From NCBI RefSeq assembly GCF_012277275.1, contig NZ_CP051155.1, positions 2,976,001 through 3,040,000 on the forward strand: 64,000 nt of DNA. The letters are read 5' to 3'. Both the position numbers and the translations under genes were made by a program. Below the pieces are notes generated by a model. The model made no database searches. It worked only from the letters and a program-made list of their open reading frames with translations, and was not told the DNA's origin. The DNA comes from Gephyromycinifex aptenodytis (GTDB taxonomy: Bacteria > Actinomycetota > Actinomycetes > Actinomycetales > Dermatophilaceae). Below are positions 9,963-19,634 of this stretch, one piece after another; position 1 is the stretch's first letter; each line of letters starts with the position of its first letter.

Positions 9963-10952
9963 GTGCACGGAGCGCTGCTGAGGTCGACCCTGTTCACGGT
10001 CGTCTTCGCGATGGCGGTTTTCGGGGCGCCGCTGCTGGCGCTCGGTCTGGGTCTGGTCGACGTCAAAAAAGCCGACCTGGTCATCGCCTACGTCACGTTG
10101 TTCACCTTGCTCGCGGTGGTGGGCGCGGTACTGCTGGCGCGTAACCAGGCGCGGCGTTTCGCTGTGCCGTTGGAGCAGCTCGCTGACCAAGCCGAGGCAT
10201 TGGGCGCCGGAATCGCCACGGTGGAACGACTGCACAGCGGCCTGCCGGAGATCGACCGGGTCTCGGCCTCCCTGGCCAGTAGCGCCACCCGCCTGCAACG
10301 GGCCTTGTCCACGGAACGCGACTTCGCCTCCGACGCCTCGCATCAGTTGCGCACGCCGCTGACGGCGTTGCTCATGCGGCTGGAGGAGATCACCGCGACC
10401 CAAGACCTGCGGGACGCCCAAGAAGAGGCGACGCTGGCGATCGAACAGGTTGAACGGCTCAACGTCACCGTCGATGCTCTGCTGGCGCGGGCCCGCCAGG
10501 GGTCCTCCGAGAGCCCGCGTCCCACCAGCGTCGACGCCGTCATCGCCGGGTTGCAGCGCGAATGGCAGCCGACTTTCGAGGCGCAGTCGCGCAGTGTGCA
10601 GGTCAGCGGGGATCGAGGGTTGCGGGTGATCGCCACGCCGGTGGCGTTGCAGCAGATCTTGGCGACCTTGCTGGAGAACGCACTGGTGCACGGCGACGGC
10701 ACCGTGGAGATCGACGCCCGCCGCTCCGGACCTTCGGTGGTGCTCGAGGTCCGCAACGCCGGCCCGGGGGTTGAGCCGGGGCTGGCGCCGCACATCTTCG
10801 AGCGTTCCGTGAGCACCCGCAGCACCGGCCTGGGGCTGGCCTTGGCGCGTGATCTCGCTGAGCGCTACGGCGGCCGTCTCGACCTGCTGCGGGCGGCCTC
10901 GCCGGTGGTGTTCGCGCTGTTCATGTCCTCCGCGGACGAAGTAGATCAGTAA
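9963..10952 (+). CDS. Sensor histidine kinase
   Basis: The 329-residue partner of the regulator just upstream. Two membrane segments (about 10-32 and 38-60) leave almost no external loop, so it probably senses within the membrane or cytoplasm. A HAMP-like linker (61-115) leads to the phosphoacceptor His127 in ASHQLRTPLTAL, then a HATPase domain with the N box NALVHGDG and the G box TGLGLALARDLAERYGG. It is on the short side but complete. Starts at GTG 9963, 3 bases after the previous stop, suggesting translational coupling. Confidence 0.92.
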   Translation: MHGALLRSTLFTVVFAMAVFGAPLLALGLGLVDVKKADLVIAYVTLFTLLAVVGAVLLARNQARRFAVPLEQLADQAEALGAGIATVERLHSGLPEIDRVSASLASSATRLQRALSTERDFASDASHQLRTPLTALLMRLEEITATQDLRDAQEEATLAIEQVERLNVTVDALLARARQGSSESPRPTSVDAVIAGLQREWQPTFEAQSRSVQVSGDRGLRVIATPVALQQILATLLENALVHGDGTVEIDARRSGPSVVLEVRNAGPGVEPGLAPHIFERSVSTRSTGLGLALARDLAERYGGRLDLLRAASPVVFALFMSSADEVDQ

Positions 10953-11026
10953 CGTTGCGCGGTCGTCAGCGACCATTTGCGGGTGTGGCTGCGGCAGTGC
11001 CCTCAGCGCGCTGAACGGGAGCGGGT

Positions 11027-11593
11027 TCAGGGTGTTGGGCGTGGAGCGGGCGGATCGCCTGCGGGCGCTTGGGGGGTATCGGCACCGGCGGCCGGGGCGG
11101 CTGCGTCGGGTTGTGTCTCGACCAATTCGTTAGTGAACACGTAGGAGCGGTAGGTCCAGAAGCGGAAGAGTGTGCCCAGGACGATGCCGATGTTGCGTGC
11201 CGTCGTTTCCCAGGCAAGTCCGCTCAACCCCAGGACGTCGATCGCGAACGCGACGCAGGCCATGGTCAGCAGGGCACCGATGGCGTTGAAGATGAGGAAC
11301 AACGTCAGTTCGCGGGCCGGGCGGGTGGCCCGTTTGTCGCGGAAGGTCCAGTAACGGTTGCCGATCCAACTGACCAGGGTGGCCACCAGCGAACCGGCGA
11401 TCGAGGCGAGCTTTTCGTGCCCGTACAGCGGGCCGACCGAGGGCCCGAACCAGCCGTATTGGAAGAAGGCGTAGGCGCCGTTGTCCACGACGAAGGCGAT
11501 CGCGCCGATGACCCCGAACTTCGCCAGCTCGCCCACCAACCGATGCCACCAATGGCGCGCCCAGTCCAGCAGGCTTCCCCGAGCGCCCGTCAT
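11027..11593 (-). CDS. GtrA family membrane protein
   Basis: A 188-residue protein with four predicted membrane helices and the family hallmarks FGVIGAIAFVVDNGAY at the start and GNRYWTFRDKR between helices 2 and 3. GtrA proteins are thought to move polyprenyl-linked sugars across the membrane for wall or exopolysaccharide decoration. The last 30 residues are Ala/Pro-rich and variable. ATG 11593 has AAGGAGA with about 5-base spacing. It is convergent with the histidine kinase and divergent from purK. It fits the surface-glycan genes later in the window, but its sugar is unknown. Confidence 0.9.
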   Translation of the reverse strand: MTGARGSLLDWARHWWHRLVGELAKFGVIGAIAFVVDNGAYAFFQYGWFGPSVGPLYGHEKLASIAGSLVATLVSWIGNRYWTFRDKRATRPARELTLFLIFNAIGALLTMACVAFAIDVLGLSGLAWETTARNIGIVLGTLFRFWTYRSYVFTNELVETQPDAAAPAAGADTPQAPAGDPPAPRPTP

Positions 11594-11736
11594 GCGTCTC
11601 CTTCGTGGCGATAAGCAACCTCACCAGAATACGTTGGTCAGCCTGGCGCTACGAACGCGCTGCCCGTTTGCCGCGCCCGTATTCACCGGTGGCCAGCCGA
11701 TCCGGCGGTCACGCCGAGCGCTCGGGGCATGCACGG

Positions 11737-11742
11737 TAACCT
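11737..11742 (+). promoter_or_regulatory. -10 box for leaderless purK
   Basis: TAACCT lies 7 bases before GTG 11750. No Shine-Dalgarno is present. Confidence 0.5.
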
Positions 11743-11749
11743 GCCAGGC

Positions 11750-12964
11750 GTGACAACCCCTTTGCGCGCCCCGGGTGGCTTCCCTGTCGTCGGCATCATC
11801 GGAGGCGGCCAGTTGGCCAGGATGTGCGCGCCTCCGGCGGTGGGATTGTGCGTGACCTTGAGTGTGCTGGCCGAGTCCGAGGACGCCGCTGCTGCACTGG
11901 TGATCCCGGACGCACCGGTAGGCGCCCATGACGACCTCGAGGCGGTGCGGGCTTTCGCCAAGAACTGCGACGTCGTCACCTTCGACCACGAGCACGTGCC
12001 GGCGCCGGTGCTGCAGGCGCTGGTCGATGACGGGGTGAACCTGCAACCCTCACCGCAGGCGCTGGTCTTCGCCCAGGACAAGCTGGCGATGCGCACGCGA
12101 CTGCAGCAGATCGGGGTTCGTTGTCCGGCGTGGGCGCAGGTGCGCACCCTCGCAGAGCTGGCGGACTTCGGCGCCCAGGTCGGCTGGCCGCTGATCCTGA
12201 AAACTCCGCGCGGCGGCTACGACGGTAAGGGTGTGCGCGTCATCGAGTCCGCGCAGCAGGCCCAGGACTGGATCGAGCGGGCTGAACATGACGCGCACGT
12301 GGGCGGGCTGCTCAGCCAGGGGCTGCTGGCCGAGGAGATGGTGGACTTCACCCGCGAGTTGGCGGTGCTCGTCGCCCGCAGCCCCTCGGGGCAGGCCGCC
12401 GCCTGGCCGGTTGTGGAGACGGTGCAAACCGAGGGCATCTGCACCGAGGTGCTGGCCCCCGCGCCCGATCTGGACCCCGACCTGGCCGCCACACTCACCG
12501 AGGCGACGCTGCGCATTGCCGGGGAACTCGGAGTCACCGGCGTGATGGCTGCCGAGATGTTCGAGGTCCGCGGCGCCGACGGGCAACCTACGTATGTGGT
12601 CAACGAACTGGCGATGCGTCCGCACAACAGTGGTCACTGGAGCATCGACGGGGCGGTGACGAGCCAGTTCGAGCAGCACTTGCGCGCCGTGTTGGACCTG
12701 CCCTTGGGGGATCCGAGCGCTCGGGCGCCGTGGACGGTGATGGGCAATGTGCTCGGCGGAACGCAGCCGGAACATGCTCAGCTCTACCCCACCTACAAAC
12801 ACCTGCTCGCCCGCGACCCCGGTCTGCGGATGCACTTGTACGGCAAGCAGGTTCGCCCCGGTCGCAAGATCGGGCATGTCACGGTCTGCGGGGATGACCT
12901 GGCCGCGCTGCGCGAACGCGCCGGGCATGCGGCGGGCTACCTGCAGGGCACGATCAGCGAATAA
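11750..12964 (+). CDS. purK: N5-carboxyaminoimidazole ribonucleotide synthase
   Basis: The ATP-grasp enzyme of purine synthesis that carboxylates AIR to N5-CAIR using bicarbonate and ATP. Visible features are [11 protein letters not shown] near the N-terminus, the ATP-binding segment [16 protein letters not shown], the acidic metal site MAAEMFEV and [13 protein letters not shown]. Length (404 residues) is normal. GTG 11750 is preferred over ATG 11729 because the -10 TAACCT sits 7 bases before it. The next gene is purE, which uses its product; the two form an operon with a 67-base gap. Confidence 0.95.
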   Translation: MTTPLRAPGGFPVVGIIGGGQLARMCAPPAVGLCVTLSVLAESEDAAAALVIPDAPVGAHDDLEAVRAFAKNCDVVTFDHEHVPAPVLQALVDDGVNLQPSPQALVFAQDKLAMRTRLQQIGVRCPAWAQVRTLAELADFGAQVGWPLILKTPRGGYDGKGVRVIESAQQAQDWIERAEHDAHVGGLLSQGLLAEEMVDFTRELAVLVARSPSGQAAAWPVVETVQTEGICTEVLAPAPDLDPDLAATLTEATLRIAGELGVTGVMAAEMFEVRGADGQPTYVVNELAMRPHNSGHWSIDGAVTSQFEQHLRAVLDLPLGDPSARAPWTVMGNVLGGTQPEHAQLYPTYKHLLARDPGLRMHLYGKQVRPGRKIGHVTVCGDDLAALRERAGHAAGYLQGTISE

Positions 12965-13031
12965 CCACGCCAACAGGTTCGGGTTTCGCCGCGTTGGTGA
13001 GCCGTCACATTTTCGAGAAGGGTGTTCCGTC

Positions 13032-13553
13032 ATGACGCAGAGTTCTGCGGGGCCGGCTGTCGGCATCGTCATGGGCAGTGACAGCGACTGGCCTGTCATG
13101 GAGCAGGCGGCGCTCGCGCTGGAGGAGTTCGACATCCGCTACGAGGTGGACGTCGTCTCGGCGCACCGAATGCCCACTGAGATGATCGAGTACGGCTCCC
13201 AGGCGGCTGATCGCGGGCTGCAGGTCATCGTCGCCGGCGCTGGGGGAGCGGCGCACCTGCCGGGGATGCTCGCTTCGGTGACGCCCTTGCCGGTCATCGG
13301 GGTCCCGGTGCCGCTGAAGTACCTGGACGGTATGGACTCGTTGCTGTCGATCGTGCAGATGCCGGCCGGGGTGCCGGTGGCCACGGTCTCCATCGGTGGG
13401 GCGCGCAACGCCGGCCTGCTCGCGGCTCGGATCATCGGGGCCGCCGCCACCGCCCAGGGCGTGGCGGTTCGGGAGCGGATGGTGGCCTTCCAGGGCGAGC
13501 TTCGCGACCAGGCCAAGGAGAAGGGGCGTCGGCTGCGAGAAGCGCAGTGCTGA
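13032..13553 (+). CDS. purE: N5-carboxyaminoimidazole ribonucleotide mutase
   Basis: The class I mutase that converts N5-CAIR from PurK into CAIR. Its 173 residues contain the phosphate-binding GSDSDWPVM at 15-23, the catalytic-loop SAHRMP, and [12 protein letters not shown], then [20 protein letters not shown]; all are diagnostic. ATG 13032 has a GAGAAGGG about 10 bases upstream. The C-terminal tail after residue 160 is charged and variable. It follows purK, as in many actinomycetes. No clear terminator was found directly after it. Confidence 0.95.
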   Translation: MTQSSAGPAVGIVMGSDSDWPVMEQAALALEEFDIRYEVDVVSAHRMPTEMIEYGSQAADRGLQVIVAGAGGAAHLPGMLASVTPLPVIGVPVPLKYLDGMDSLLSIVQMPAGVPVATVSIGGARNAGLLAARIIGAAATAQGVAVRERMVAFQGELRDQAKEKGRRLREAQC

Positions 13554-14330
13554 GCGCTTTTTGGCGACTAGCGGACCACCTTGTCCGATTTGAGCGATAA
13601 GGGCGTTTTCAGCGGCGCGACTTTACCGAATCCTGGCCATAGCCAGGCGATCACGGGGTGCAATCGGGTCTCGGTTGGACGATGTTAGTAGTGCAGGGCA
13701 CCCACCGTGAGGAGGACACAGAATCCCTCTTCTGTGTTGGAGGTGTAGCCCGGCGACGCGGTAGATAACCGGCACTGTGGCAGGGGTCGGTTGTCGTTTC
13801 GAGGCAGACGCGGGGACTCTCGCTCTGAGCGCTTAGTGCGCCCGCCTTGGCAGGGGCTTGGAACCTCGAAGCGTCGCCGGGCGTCCCCTGTTCAGGTGTG
13901 ACTTTCAGGTGTAGCCGGGTGGGGGAGAAGTACGGTGTGGGGTCGGCCGAGGCACGACCCCACACCGCTGCTGCGCACGGTCGTTTCCCCTGCCTGAGGA
14001 GACCGCGCGCTGGCCGCAGCGGTGTCTCACGCCGCCGCGGCAGTAGGTGTGAGGCTCAGTTGCCTCGCCTGGCCAGGTGATCCGGCCGTTGCGTCCGATC
14101 ATTCGACGCAGGCGCAGAAAGTTCCATCGTGTCCTCCCGAGGGATCATCCGTGATCAGCCGCACCCATCTGCGGCGTGGTTTCGCTTCCGTGCGGCCCGA
14201 GAGTCTGCATCCGATGCATCTGCGGGTCGTTCACCTGCTCAGTACGGCCGATCAGGTCGCGCGCACAGCACGACATGGGTTACGGATCCATAACAACCCA
14301 GGGACGTGCCGAAAGCAGCGCGTGCCGGAC
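13554..14330. other. 777-base gap without a supported gene
   Basis: No open frame here has a ribosome-binding site, a recognisable domain or consistent third-position GC. It contains a small hairpin (acacagaa/ttctgtgt, 13716-13737), a strong hairpin at 13934-13966, and a direct repeat aggtgtagcc at 13741-13750 and 13907-13916, each followed by cgg after one or no base. I see nothing that identifies a riboswitch or RNA gene. Confidence 0.5.
13934..13966. terminator. Strong hairpin, possible terminator
   Basis: A perfect 12-bp stem (ggtgtggggtcg with cgaccccacacc) around a 9-base loop, without a U-run on either strand. It could end a transcript from purE, 380 bases upstream, or one from the secreted-protein gene on the minus strand. 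Confidence 0.45.
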
Positions 14331-15062
14331 TCAGCGCCAGGTGATGCCGTGCCAATCGGCGAGGCGGAAGGCGCTGTCCTCGCTCAGGCCGCGCAGCGGC
14401 TTCGTGGAGACCTTGCGCCACCCGGCCGAGGTCCAGCGGTAGGTGGTGCTCGTGCCGGAGTAACGGCGTGGCTCAGGGGTGGCGCCGGGGGTGGTGCGGT
14501 TCCAGGTCACGGTGCGCGCGCCGTTACGGGAGGAGAACGTGTAGCCGGAGTACTGGAACGGCTGCGCGATGATCGCCCAGTAGTTGGACTGCTGGCCGGG
14601 CGCGGCTTTTTCGGGGGCGGGTGCTGAGGCGATCCGGCCCCGGCGCCAGGTGTACATGTGCGGGTAGGGGGCGTCGCCCAGGTTGCCGCTCAGATCGAGC
14701 AGGATCTCGGCGCCCCGGACGCCGTCGGCGTGTGCGGTCCCCCACCACAGGTCGGAGGGCTTCACGCTGGTCTGGTTCGGCACCGCGATGCGCATCGTGT
14801 CGGTGCGCCCCGCAGCCGTTCGGACGGACAGGACGAATCGGTGCCAGCTGCGCGTCGAGGCGAGCTGGGTCAGCCTCACGGTGTCCCGGCGCTTGTCGCC
14901 GTCGATGTCTACTCGAGCGGTGACGGGCGCGGACGCGCGTGATGTCGTGGTGGGTTGGGTCGTGGCGGTGCTGGTGGCCTCGGCAGCTCGGGCAGTGCCG
15001 GCGGTAGTGGATCCAGCAACCATCAGGGCTGCTGTGAGCATGGTGATGGAACGAAGCGTCAT
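14331..15062 (-). CDS. Secreted protein of unknown function
   Basis: I do not recognise a family with confidence. The 243-residue product starts with a Sec signal peptide (basic MTLR, hydrophobic core to about 20, cleavage likely after TARA near 27), then a Ser/Thr-rich stretch and a segment VDIDGDKRRDTVRLTQ that recalls the calcium-binding DxDGDxxxD turns of FG-GAP/VCBS-type secreted proteins. The rest is rich in Trp, Arg and Ser. ATG 15062 has GGGGGAGA with about 5-base spacing. It ends in a gene-poor area and stands alone on the minus strand upstream of the sugar dehydrogenase region. Confidence 0.75.
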   Translation of the reverse strand: MTLRSITMLTAALMVAGSTTAGTARAAEATSTATTQPTTTSRASAPVTARVDIDGDKRRDTVRLTQLASTRSWHRFVLSVRTAAGRTDTMRIAVPNQTSVKPSDLWWGTAHADGVRGAEILLDLSGNLGDAPYPHMYTWRRGRIASAPAPEKAAPGQQSNYWAIIAQPFQYSGYTFSSRNGARTVTWNRTTPGATPEPRRYSGTSTTYRWTSAGWRKVSTKPLRGLSEDSAFRLADWHGITWR

Positions 15063-15473
15063 GATGTCTCCCCCTGGTGACGCCGCGTGGCCGCGGCAGT
15101 TTCCCGCGTTCTGATACGGCCAAATTACTCCGAACCGGCGCCCAGCAACAGGGTTATTTTTCGGGCGGGAGGGTGGCTTGCAGGTGCGAGAACCACCCGC
15201 CCTTCGGATCCGGGCTCCCCAGCCCGTCACCTACGATGTGCGGCTTCCCCCAGCCACTCACCGAGCGATCCCCCCAACGGCCCGACGAGCTGTGTGCGTT
15301 CCCCCGACTCGTCGTGCCGTTCATCTACAACATCGTCTGGCGCCGGGGCTCCGTTACAGCTGACTTGGACGAATGTTGTAGACAGTCGTCTTGCGTTGCC
15401 AAAGACCAGGTCGCAGCGTTACTGTCGCCGCCGAATGTGTCAGGCGTCACAGTAATGCGGTGCTGGGTCCGGG
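15063..15473. other. 411-base gap without a supported gene
   Basis: It lies between the 3' end of the sugar dehydrogenase gene and the 5' end of the secreted-protein gene, both on the minus strand, so it should hold the latter's promoter. Short inverted repeats such as gggtgg/ccaccc near 15170-15200 are present. I could not fix a promoter and see no coding frame. Confidence 0.4.
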
Positions 15474-16652
15474 TCAGTCCGAGCCGAAGAGGTCGCGGGT
15501 GTAGATCTTGTCGGCCACGTCGTCCAGCTCGGGGCTGCGCCGGTTGGCGATGATGACATCGGAGCGCGACTTGAACTCCTCCAGGTCACGGACCACCTCG
15601 GAGCGGAAGAACTCATCGGCTTCCAGCGCGGGCTCGTAGACGATCACCGGGATGCCCTTGGCCTTGATCCGCTTCATGATCCCTTGGATGGATGAGGAGC
15701 GGAAGTTGTCCGAACCGGTCTTCATCGTCAACCGGTAGATGCCGACGACCTCTGGTTTGCGCTCCACCACGTCGGCGGCGATGTAGTCCTTGCGGGTGGT
15801 GTTGGACTCCACGATGGCCTTGATCAGGGTTTGCGGCACCGTGTCGTAGTTGGCCAGCAGTTGCTTGGTGTCCTTGGGCAGGCAGTAGCCGCCGTAGCCG
15901 AAGCTCGGGTTGTTGTAGTGGCTGCCGATGCGCGGGTCCAAGCCGACGCCTTCGATGATCTGGCGGGTGTCCAGGCCGTGCCGGGCTGCGTAGGTGTCGA
16001 GCTCGTTGAAGTACGCCACGCGCATCGCCAGGTAGGTGTTGGCGAACAGCTTGATCGCCTCCGCCTCGGTGGTGCCGGTCAGTACCACGGGGGTGTGCGG
16101 GTCGAGACTGCCCGCCTTGAGCAGGTCGGCGAACTGTTGCGCCTGCTGGGCGTCTTGCGGGCCGCCGGAGCCGACGACGATCCGGGAGGGGTGCAGGTTG
16201 TCGTACAGGGCGCGACCCTCACGCAGGAACTCGGGAGAGAACAGGATGCGCTGCTCGGGGTGCTTCTCTCGGGTGCTGGCGGTGTAGCCGACCGGGATCG
16301 TCGACTTGATGACCACGGTGGCGTTGGGGGCGATTCGGGCCACGGTGCTCAGTACCGAGTCGACGCTGCTGGTGTCGAAGAAGTTGAGTTCGGCGTCGTA
16401 GTTGGTCGGGGTGGCAATGATGACGAAGTCGGCGTCGCGGTAGCCCTCTTCGGGTTCGGTGGTGGCACGCAGCGACAGGGTGCGGTGCTCCAGGTATTCC
16501 TCGATATCGGGGTCAGCGATCGGCGAGCGACGCTCGTTGATGGCGGTGGCCCGGTCCGGGTCCACATCTACAGCGACAACCTCATGTTCTTGCGCGAGGA
16601 TGACGGCGTTGGCGAGTCCGACATAGCCCAGTCCAGCGACGGCGATCTTCAT
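15474..16652 (-). CDS. UDP-glucose 6-dehydrogenase-type nucleotide sugar dehydrogenase
   Basis: Oxidises a UDP-sugar (most likely UDP-glucose to UDP-glucuronate) with two NAD+. The 392-residue length matches the short E. coli Ugd type. The Rossmann start [18 protein letters not shown], the STIPVGYT strand, [18 protein letters not shown] and the active-site [11 protein letters not shown] (catalytic Cys near 256) are all present. ATG 16652 is preferred over the one 9 bases upstream because TAGAGT sits exactly 7 bases before it. Uronic acid made here would suit the anionic surface polymer locus at 48-64 kb, although this link is inference. Confidence 0.93.
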   Translation of the reverse strand: MKIAVAGLGYVGLANAVILAQEHEVVAVDVDPDRATAINERRSPIADPDIEEYLEHRTLSLRATTEPEEGYRDADFVIIATPTNYDAELNFFDTSSVDSVLSTVARIAPNATVVIKSTIPVGYTASTREKHPEQRILFSPEFLREGRALYDNLHPSRIVVGSGGPQDAQQAQQFADLLKAGSLDPHTPVVLTGTTEAEAIKLFANTYLAMRVAYFNELDTYAARHGLDTRQIIEGVGLDPRIGSHYNNPSFGYGGYCLPKDTKQLLANYDTVPQTLIKAIVESNTTRKDYIAADVVERKPEVVGIYRLTMKTGSDNFRSSSIQGIMKRIKAKGIPVIVYEPALEADEFFRSEVVRDLEEFKSRSDVIIANRRSPELDDVADKIYTRDLFGSD

Positions 16653-16659
16653 AAAGTCC

Positions 16660-16665
16660 ACTCTA
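16660..16665 (-). promoter_or_regulatory. -10 box for leaderless sugar dehydrogenase
   Basis: TAGAGT on the minus strand, 7 bases before ATG 16652; no Shine-Dalgarno. Confidence 0.5.
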
Positions 16666-16798
16666 GTTCCGCAGGCCGGAAGGATTGAAATGCGCCCCTT
16701 CGGCCCGCCGCCGCAGCCCTCTCGCGGCGCTTTCGGTGATCGGATTAGTTAGGCTCGCAACGAGTTTCGGCCAGCAGTGGCCCTTATCGGAGGTGTCG

Positions 16799-18427
16799 GT
16801 GCGACGCGCGCAGAGCTGGTGGATCGCGTTGGCGGGCGTGTTGTCGACTGTGGTCATCGCGCTGACCTGGCAGCGAGCCGGTTACGGGCTGGACCGCACC
16901 GATGAGGGCCTCTACCTGCTGCTCATGGCCGACCCGAGTTCGGATCGGGCGACCACGTTTTTGGCCGGTTATCTGCTGCACCCGGCCTATCTGGGGCTGG
17001 GCGGCGACATCGTCGCGCTGCGCCGCCTCGCGATGATCCTGTGTTGCGTGCTGGTGGCCGTGCTTGTCGCCGTTGTGGATTGGCGCTTGGCCGGCACCGG
17101 GCTGTCGCGACAGGAGGCGACGCGGCGGTCCCGACTGTGGCACGCGGCTGCGATGGGGGTGGCTGCCTGCGGTGCCGGGGTGCTTGCGCTCACCCTGTTC
17201 CCGATGACCCCCAGCTACAACACAGTCGCGTTCTGGGGCGGGCTGCTCACCCTGACCGGGCTCGCGCTCGCGGTGCCGCTGGGCGCCAGCGCCAAAGGCG
17301 AGCCGCGCCAACTGGACGGCTGGCTGCTGGTCGGCATCGGTGGCGGGGTCGCGTTCCTGGGTAAACCGACCGCTGCGGCGGCGCTCGCCCTGCTGGCCGG
17401 GTTCGCGCTGCTGTTGAGCGCCGGCGACCGGCTGCGGGCGTTGCTGGCGGCCGGGTTGGGGGTGGCGCTGAGCGCGGCCGGGCTACTCGCTCTCAGCGGC
17501 GTCTCGCCGCTGCTGTTGGCGCGCACCGTGGGGCAGGGCGTGCGCTCGGCGCGGCTACTGGGCGGGCATGAGCACCTGCTGCGGCTCGACCCGCTGATGC
17601 CGAACGCGGCGGGGCAGGCCGTGCTGGGCCAGGCCGCTCCGGTGGCGTTGCAGGTGTGCCTGCTGATGGCGGCGACGGCGCTGGCCGGTGTGGCCTGGCG
17701 CTGGAAGCGGATGGGGCGTCCCCGCGGTGTGGTGGCCGTGTGCCTGATCCTGGCCCCGGCGGCGGTGGTGTTCGGCACCAATGTCAACTACTGGACTTCG
17801 ATGGGACGCCTGTCGGGGTTCTGGATCGCGGCTCTACTCCTGGCGGTGCCACCGCCGCGTCGCGCGGCGGCGGTGGCTGCCGCGATGGGGGTGGTGGCCC
17901 TGATCGTGCTCACCAGCGGTGAGTACAGCTACCGCTATCCCTCCCGGGGAACTGAAGCCGTGCTGACGACGGCGACCCGCGGCGGCGCCCGCGTCGAACT
18001 AGAACCGCAGGACGCCGCCGCCACCGAGGCGCTATTGGCAGCCGGGGCCCGGCACGGGTTGGCCGGAGCGCCGATGCTGGACACCACCGGTGCCTCGCCG
18101 GGTTACATCTATGCGCTCGGAGGGAAACCGCTCGGCAGTGCTTGGCTGATCGGCGGGTACCCCGGCAGCGCAGAGGCTGCCGGGTACGCGCTGTCGTTGG
18201 AGAGCTGCCAGCGTTTGGGCCAGGCCCGGATTCTCTACGCTCCGGACAGTCCCCGCCGCATCGCGGCGATCTGGGATCAGCTCGGCGTGCAGCCAAGCGA
18301 TTACCGGCACCTTTTCAGTTTCCGCCACGTTCTGGGCTATCAGGTGCAGGTGCTCGCTCCGGCGGGCGAGGCGATCAGCCCTCGGTCGTGTGCGCGCGCT
18401 TCAGCACCCGGCGCAGCGCCTCGATGA
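16799..18427 (+). CDS. Polytopic membrane protein, possible GT-C glycosyltransferase
   Basis: A 542-residue protein with about ten or more membrane helices. After the first helix comes an external loop with acidic residues (GYGLDRTDEGLYLLL), the place where GT-C glycosyltransferases that use lipid-linked sugars carry their catalytic acid. The C-terminal ~130 residues are soluble and probably external. No named family is certain. GTG 16799 has GGAGG at 16789-16793 with 5-base spacing; an ATG-frame extension upstream is possible but unlikely. It is divergent from the sugar dehydrogenase and its last 53 bases overlap the convergent ornithine aminotransferase. Confidence 0.75.
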   Translation: MRRAQSWWIALAGVLSTVVIALTWQRAGYGLDRTDEGLYLLLMADPSSDRATTFLAGYLLHPAYLGLGGDIVALRRLAMILCCVLVAVLVAVVDWRLAGTGLSRQEATRRSRLWHAAAMGVAACGAGVLALTLFPMTPSYNTVAFWGGLLTLTGLALAVPLGASAKGEPRQLDGWLLVGIGGGVAFLGKPTAAAALALLAGFALLLSAGDRLRALLAAGLGVALSAAGLLALSGVSPLLLARTVGQGVRSARLLGGHEHLLRLDPLMPNAAGQAVLGQAAPVALQVCLLMAATALAGVAWRWKRMGRPRGVVAVCLILAPAAVVFGTNVNYWTSMGRLSGFWIAALLLAVPPPRRAAAVAAAMGVVALIVLTSGEYSYRYPSRGTEAVLTTATRGGARVELEPQDAAATEALLAAGARHGLAGAPMLDTTGASPGYIYALGGKPLGSAWLIGGYPGSAEAAGYALSLESCQRLGQARILYAPDSPRRIAAIWDQLGVQPSDYRHLFSFRHVLGYQVQVLAPAGEAISPRSCARASAPGAAPR

Positions 18428-19622
18428 TCTCCTCGATCTGCTCGGCGGTGATCGTCAACGGCGGCGCCAGCCGCAGCGTCGAGCCGTGGGTGTCCTTGGC
18501 GAGCACACCCTCTTCGGCCAGCATTAGGCAGGCTTCGCGTCCGGTCATCAGCGTGGGGTCGATGTCGATGCCGGCCCACAGGCCGCGGCAGCGCACGGCG
18601 AGCACGCCCTGCCCGATGAGGGTGTTGAGGCCTTCGCTGAGCTGCTGACCGCGCTCGCGAGCCATCTGCTGGTACTCGCCGGTGGCCAGCATGTCCACCA
18701 CGGTGTGCCCGATCGCGGCTGCCAGCGGGTTACCGCCGAAGGTCGAGCCGTGGGTGCCCTTGGTGATGACGTTCATGATGTCGGCGTTGGCGACCACTGC
18801 CGAGACGGGCATGATGCCGCCGCCGAGGGCCTTGCCCAGGGTGTACATGTCGGGAACGACGCCTTCGACGTCGCACGCGAAGGTGGTGCCGGTGCGGCCC
18901 AGACCCGACTGGATCTCGTCGGCGATCATCAGCACGTTGCGCTCGGTGCACAGCTCGCGCAGGCCGGGCAGGAAGCCCTCCGGCGGAATGATCACGCCGC
19001 CCTCGCCCTGGATCGGTTCGACGAGCACCGCGACGGTCTCATCGGTCATGGCCTCACATACCGCGTCCAGGTCGCCGTAGGTGACGATGTCGAAGCCGGG
19101 GGTGTAGGGGCCGAACCCGCTGCGGGCGGTCTCATCGGTGGAGAAGGAGATGACCGTGGTGGTGCGGCCGTGGAAGTTGCCGTCCATGACGATGATGCGT
19201 GCTTGACCGTCGGGGACGCCCTTGACGTCATAGCCCCACTTGCGGGCGATCTTGACGGCCGTCTCGACGGCTTCGGCGCCGGTGTTCATCGGCAGCACGA
19301 CCTCTTTACCGGCCAGCTTGGCCAGCGCTTCGCAGAAGGGGCCGAGCTGGTCGTTGTAGAACGCCCGCGAAACGAGCGTCACCCGGTCGAGCTGCGCCTT
19401 GGCGGCTTCGATCAGTTTGGGGTGGCAGTGCCCGAAGTTGAGCGCGGAATATCCGGCCAGCGCGTCGATGTAGGTGCGCCCGGCCACGTCAGTGACGTGC
19501 GCGCCCTCACTCTGCGCCACAACTACCGGCAGCGGCGAGTAGTTGTGCGCTGTAGCAGCGTTCTCTTGGTCGATGAAGTCTTGGGGGTCAGCGGTGGCCA
19601 GATCGGCACGGATGGTCGTCAT
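18375..19622 (-). CDS. rocD: Ornithine--oxo-acid transaminase
   Basis: A class III PLP aminotransferase (415 residues) that converts ornithine and 2-oxoglutarate to glutamate semialdehyde. Features are the YSPLPVV and LDALAGYSALNFGHCHP-type N-terminal block, NTGAEAVETAVK, the EPIQGEGG segment, ADEIQSGLGRTG, and the Schiff-base lysine in TLGKALGGG. The sequence follows ornithine aminotransferases rather than acetylornithine or GABA aminotransferases. ATG 19622 is favoured over one at 19658 by TATGGT 6 bases upstream (leaderless). No arginase or other arginine-pathway gene is adjacent. The 3' end overlaps the GT-C-like gene by 53 bases. Confidence 0.92.
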   Translation of the reverse strand: MTTIRADLATADPQDFIDQENAATAHNYSPLPVVVAQSEGAHVTDVAGRTYIDALAGYSALNFGHCHPKLIEAAKAQLDRVTLVSRAFYNDQLGPFCEALAKLAGKEVVLPMNTGAEAVETAVKIARKWGYDVKGVPDGQARIIVMDGNFHGRTTTVISFSTDETARSGFGPYTPGFDIVTYGDLDAVCEAMTDETVAVLVEPIQGEGGVIIPPEGFLPGLRELCTERNVLMIADEIQSGLGRTGTTFACDVEGVVPDMYTLGKALGGGIMPVSAVVANADIMNVITKGTHGSTFGGNPLAAAIGHTVVDMLATGEYQQMARERGQQLSEGLNTLIGQGVLAVRCRGLWAGIDIDPTLMTGREACLMLAEEGVLAKDTHGSTLRLAPPLTITAEQIEEIIEALRRVLKRAHTTEG

Positions 19623-19628
19623 GGGCAC

Positions 19629-19634
19629 ACCATA
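19629..19634 (-). promoter_or_regulatory. -10 box for leaderless rocD
   Basis: TATGGT on the minus strand, 6 bases before ATG 19622; no Shine-Dalgarno. Confidence 0.5.

Noticed and set aside
13554-14330. Possible riboswitch or RNA gene in the gap after purE
   Set aside because: Only isolated hairpins and a 10-base direct repeat are visible; none matches a class I can recognise by eye.
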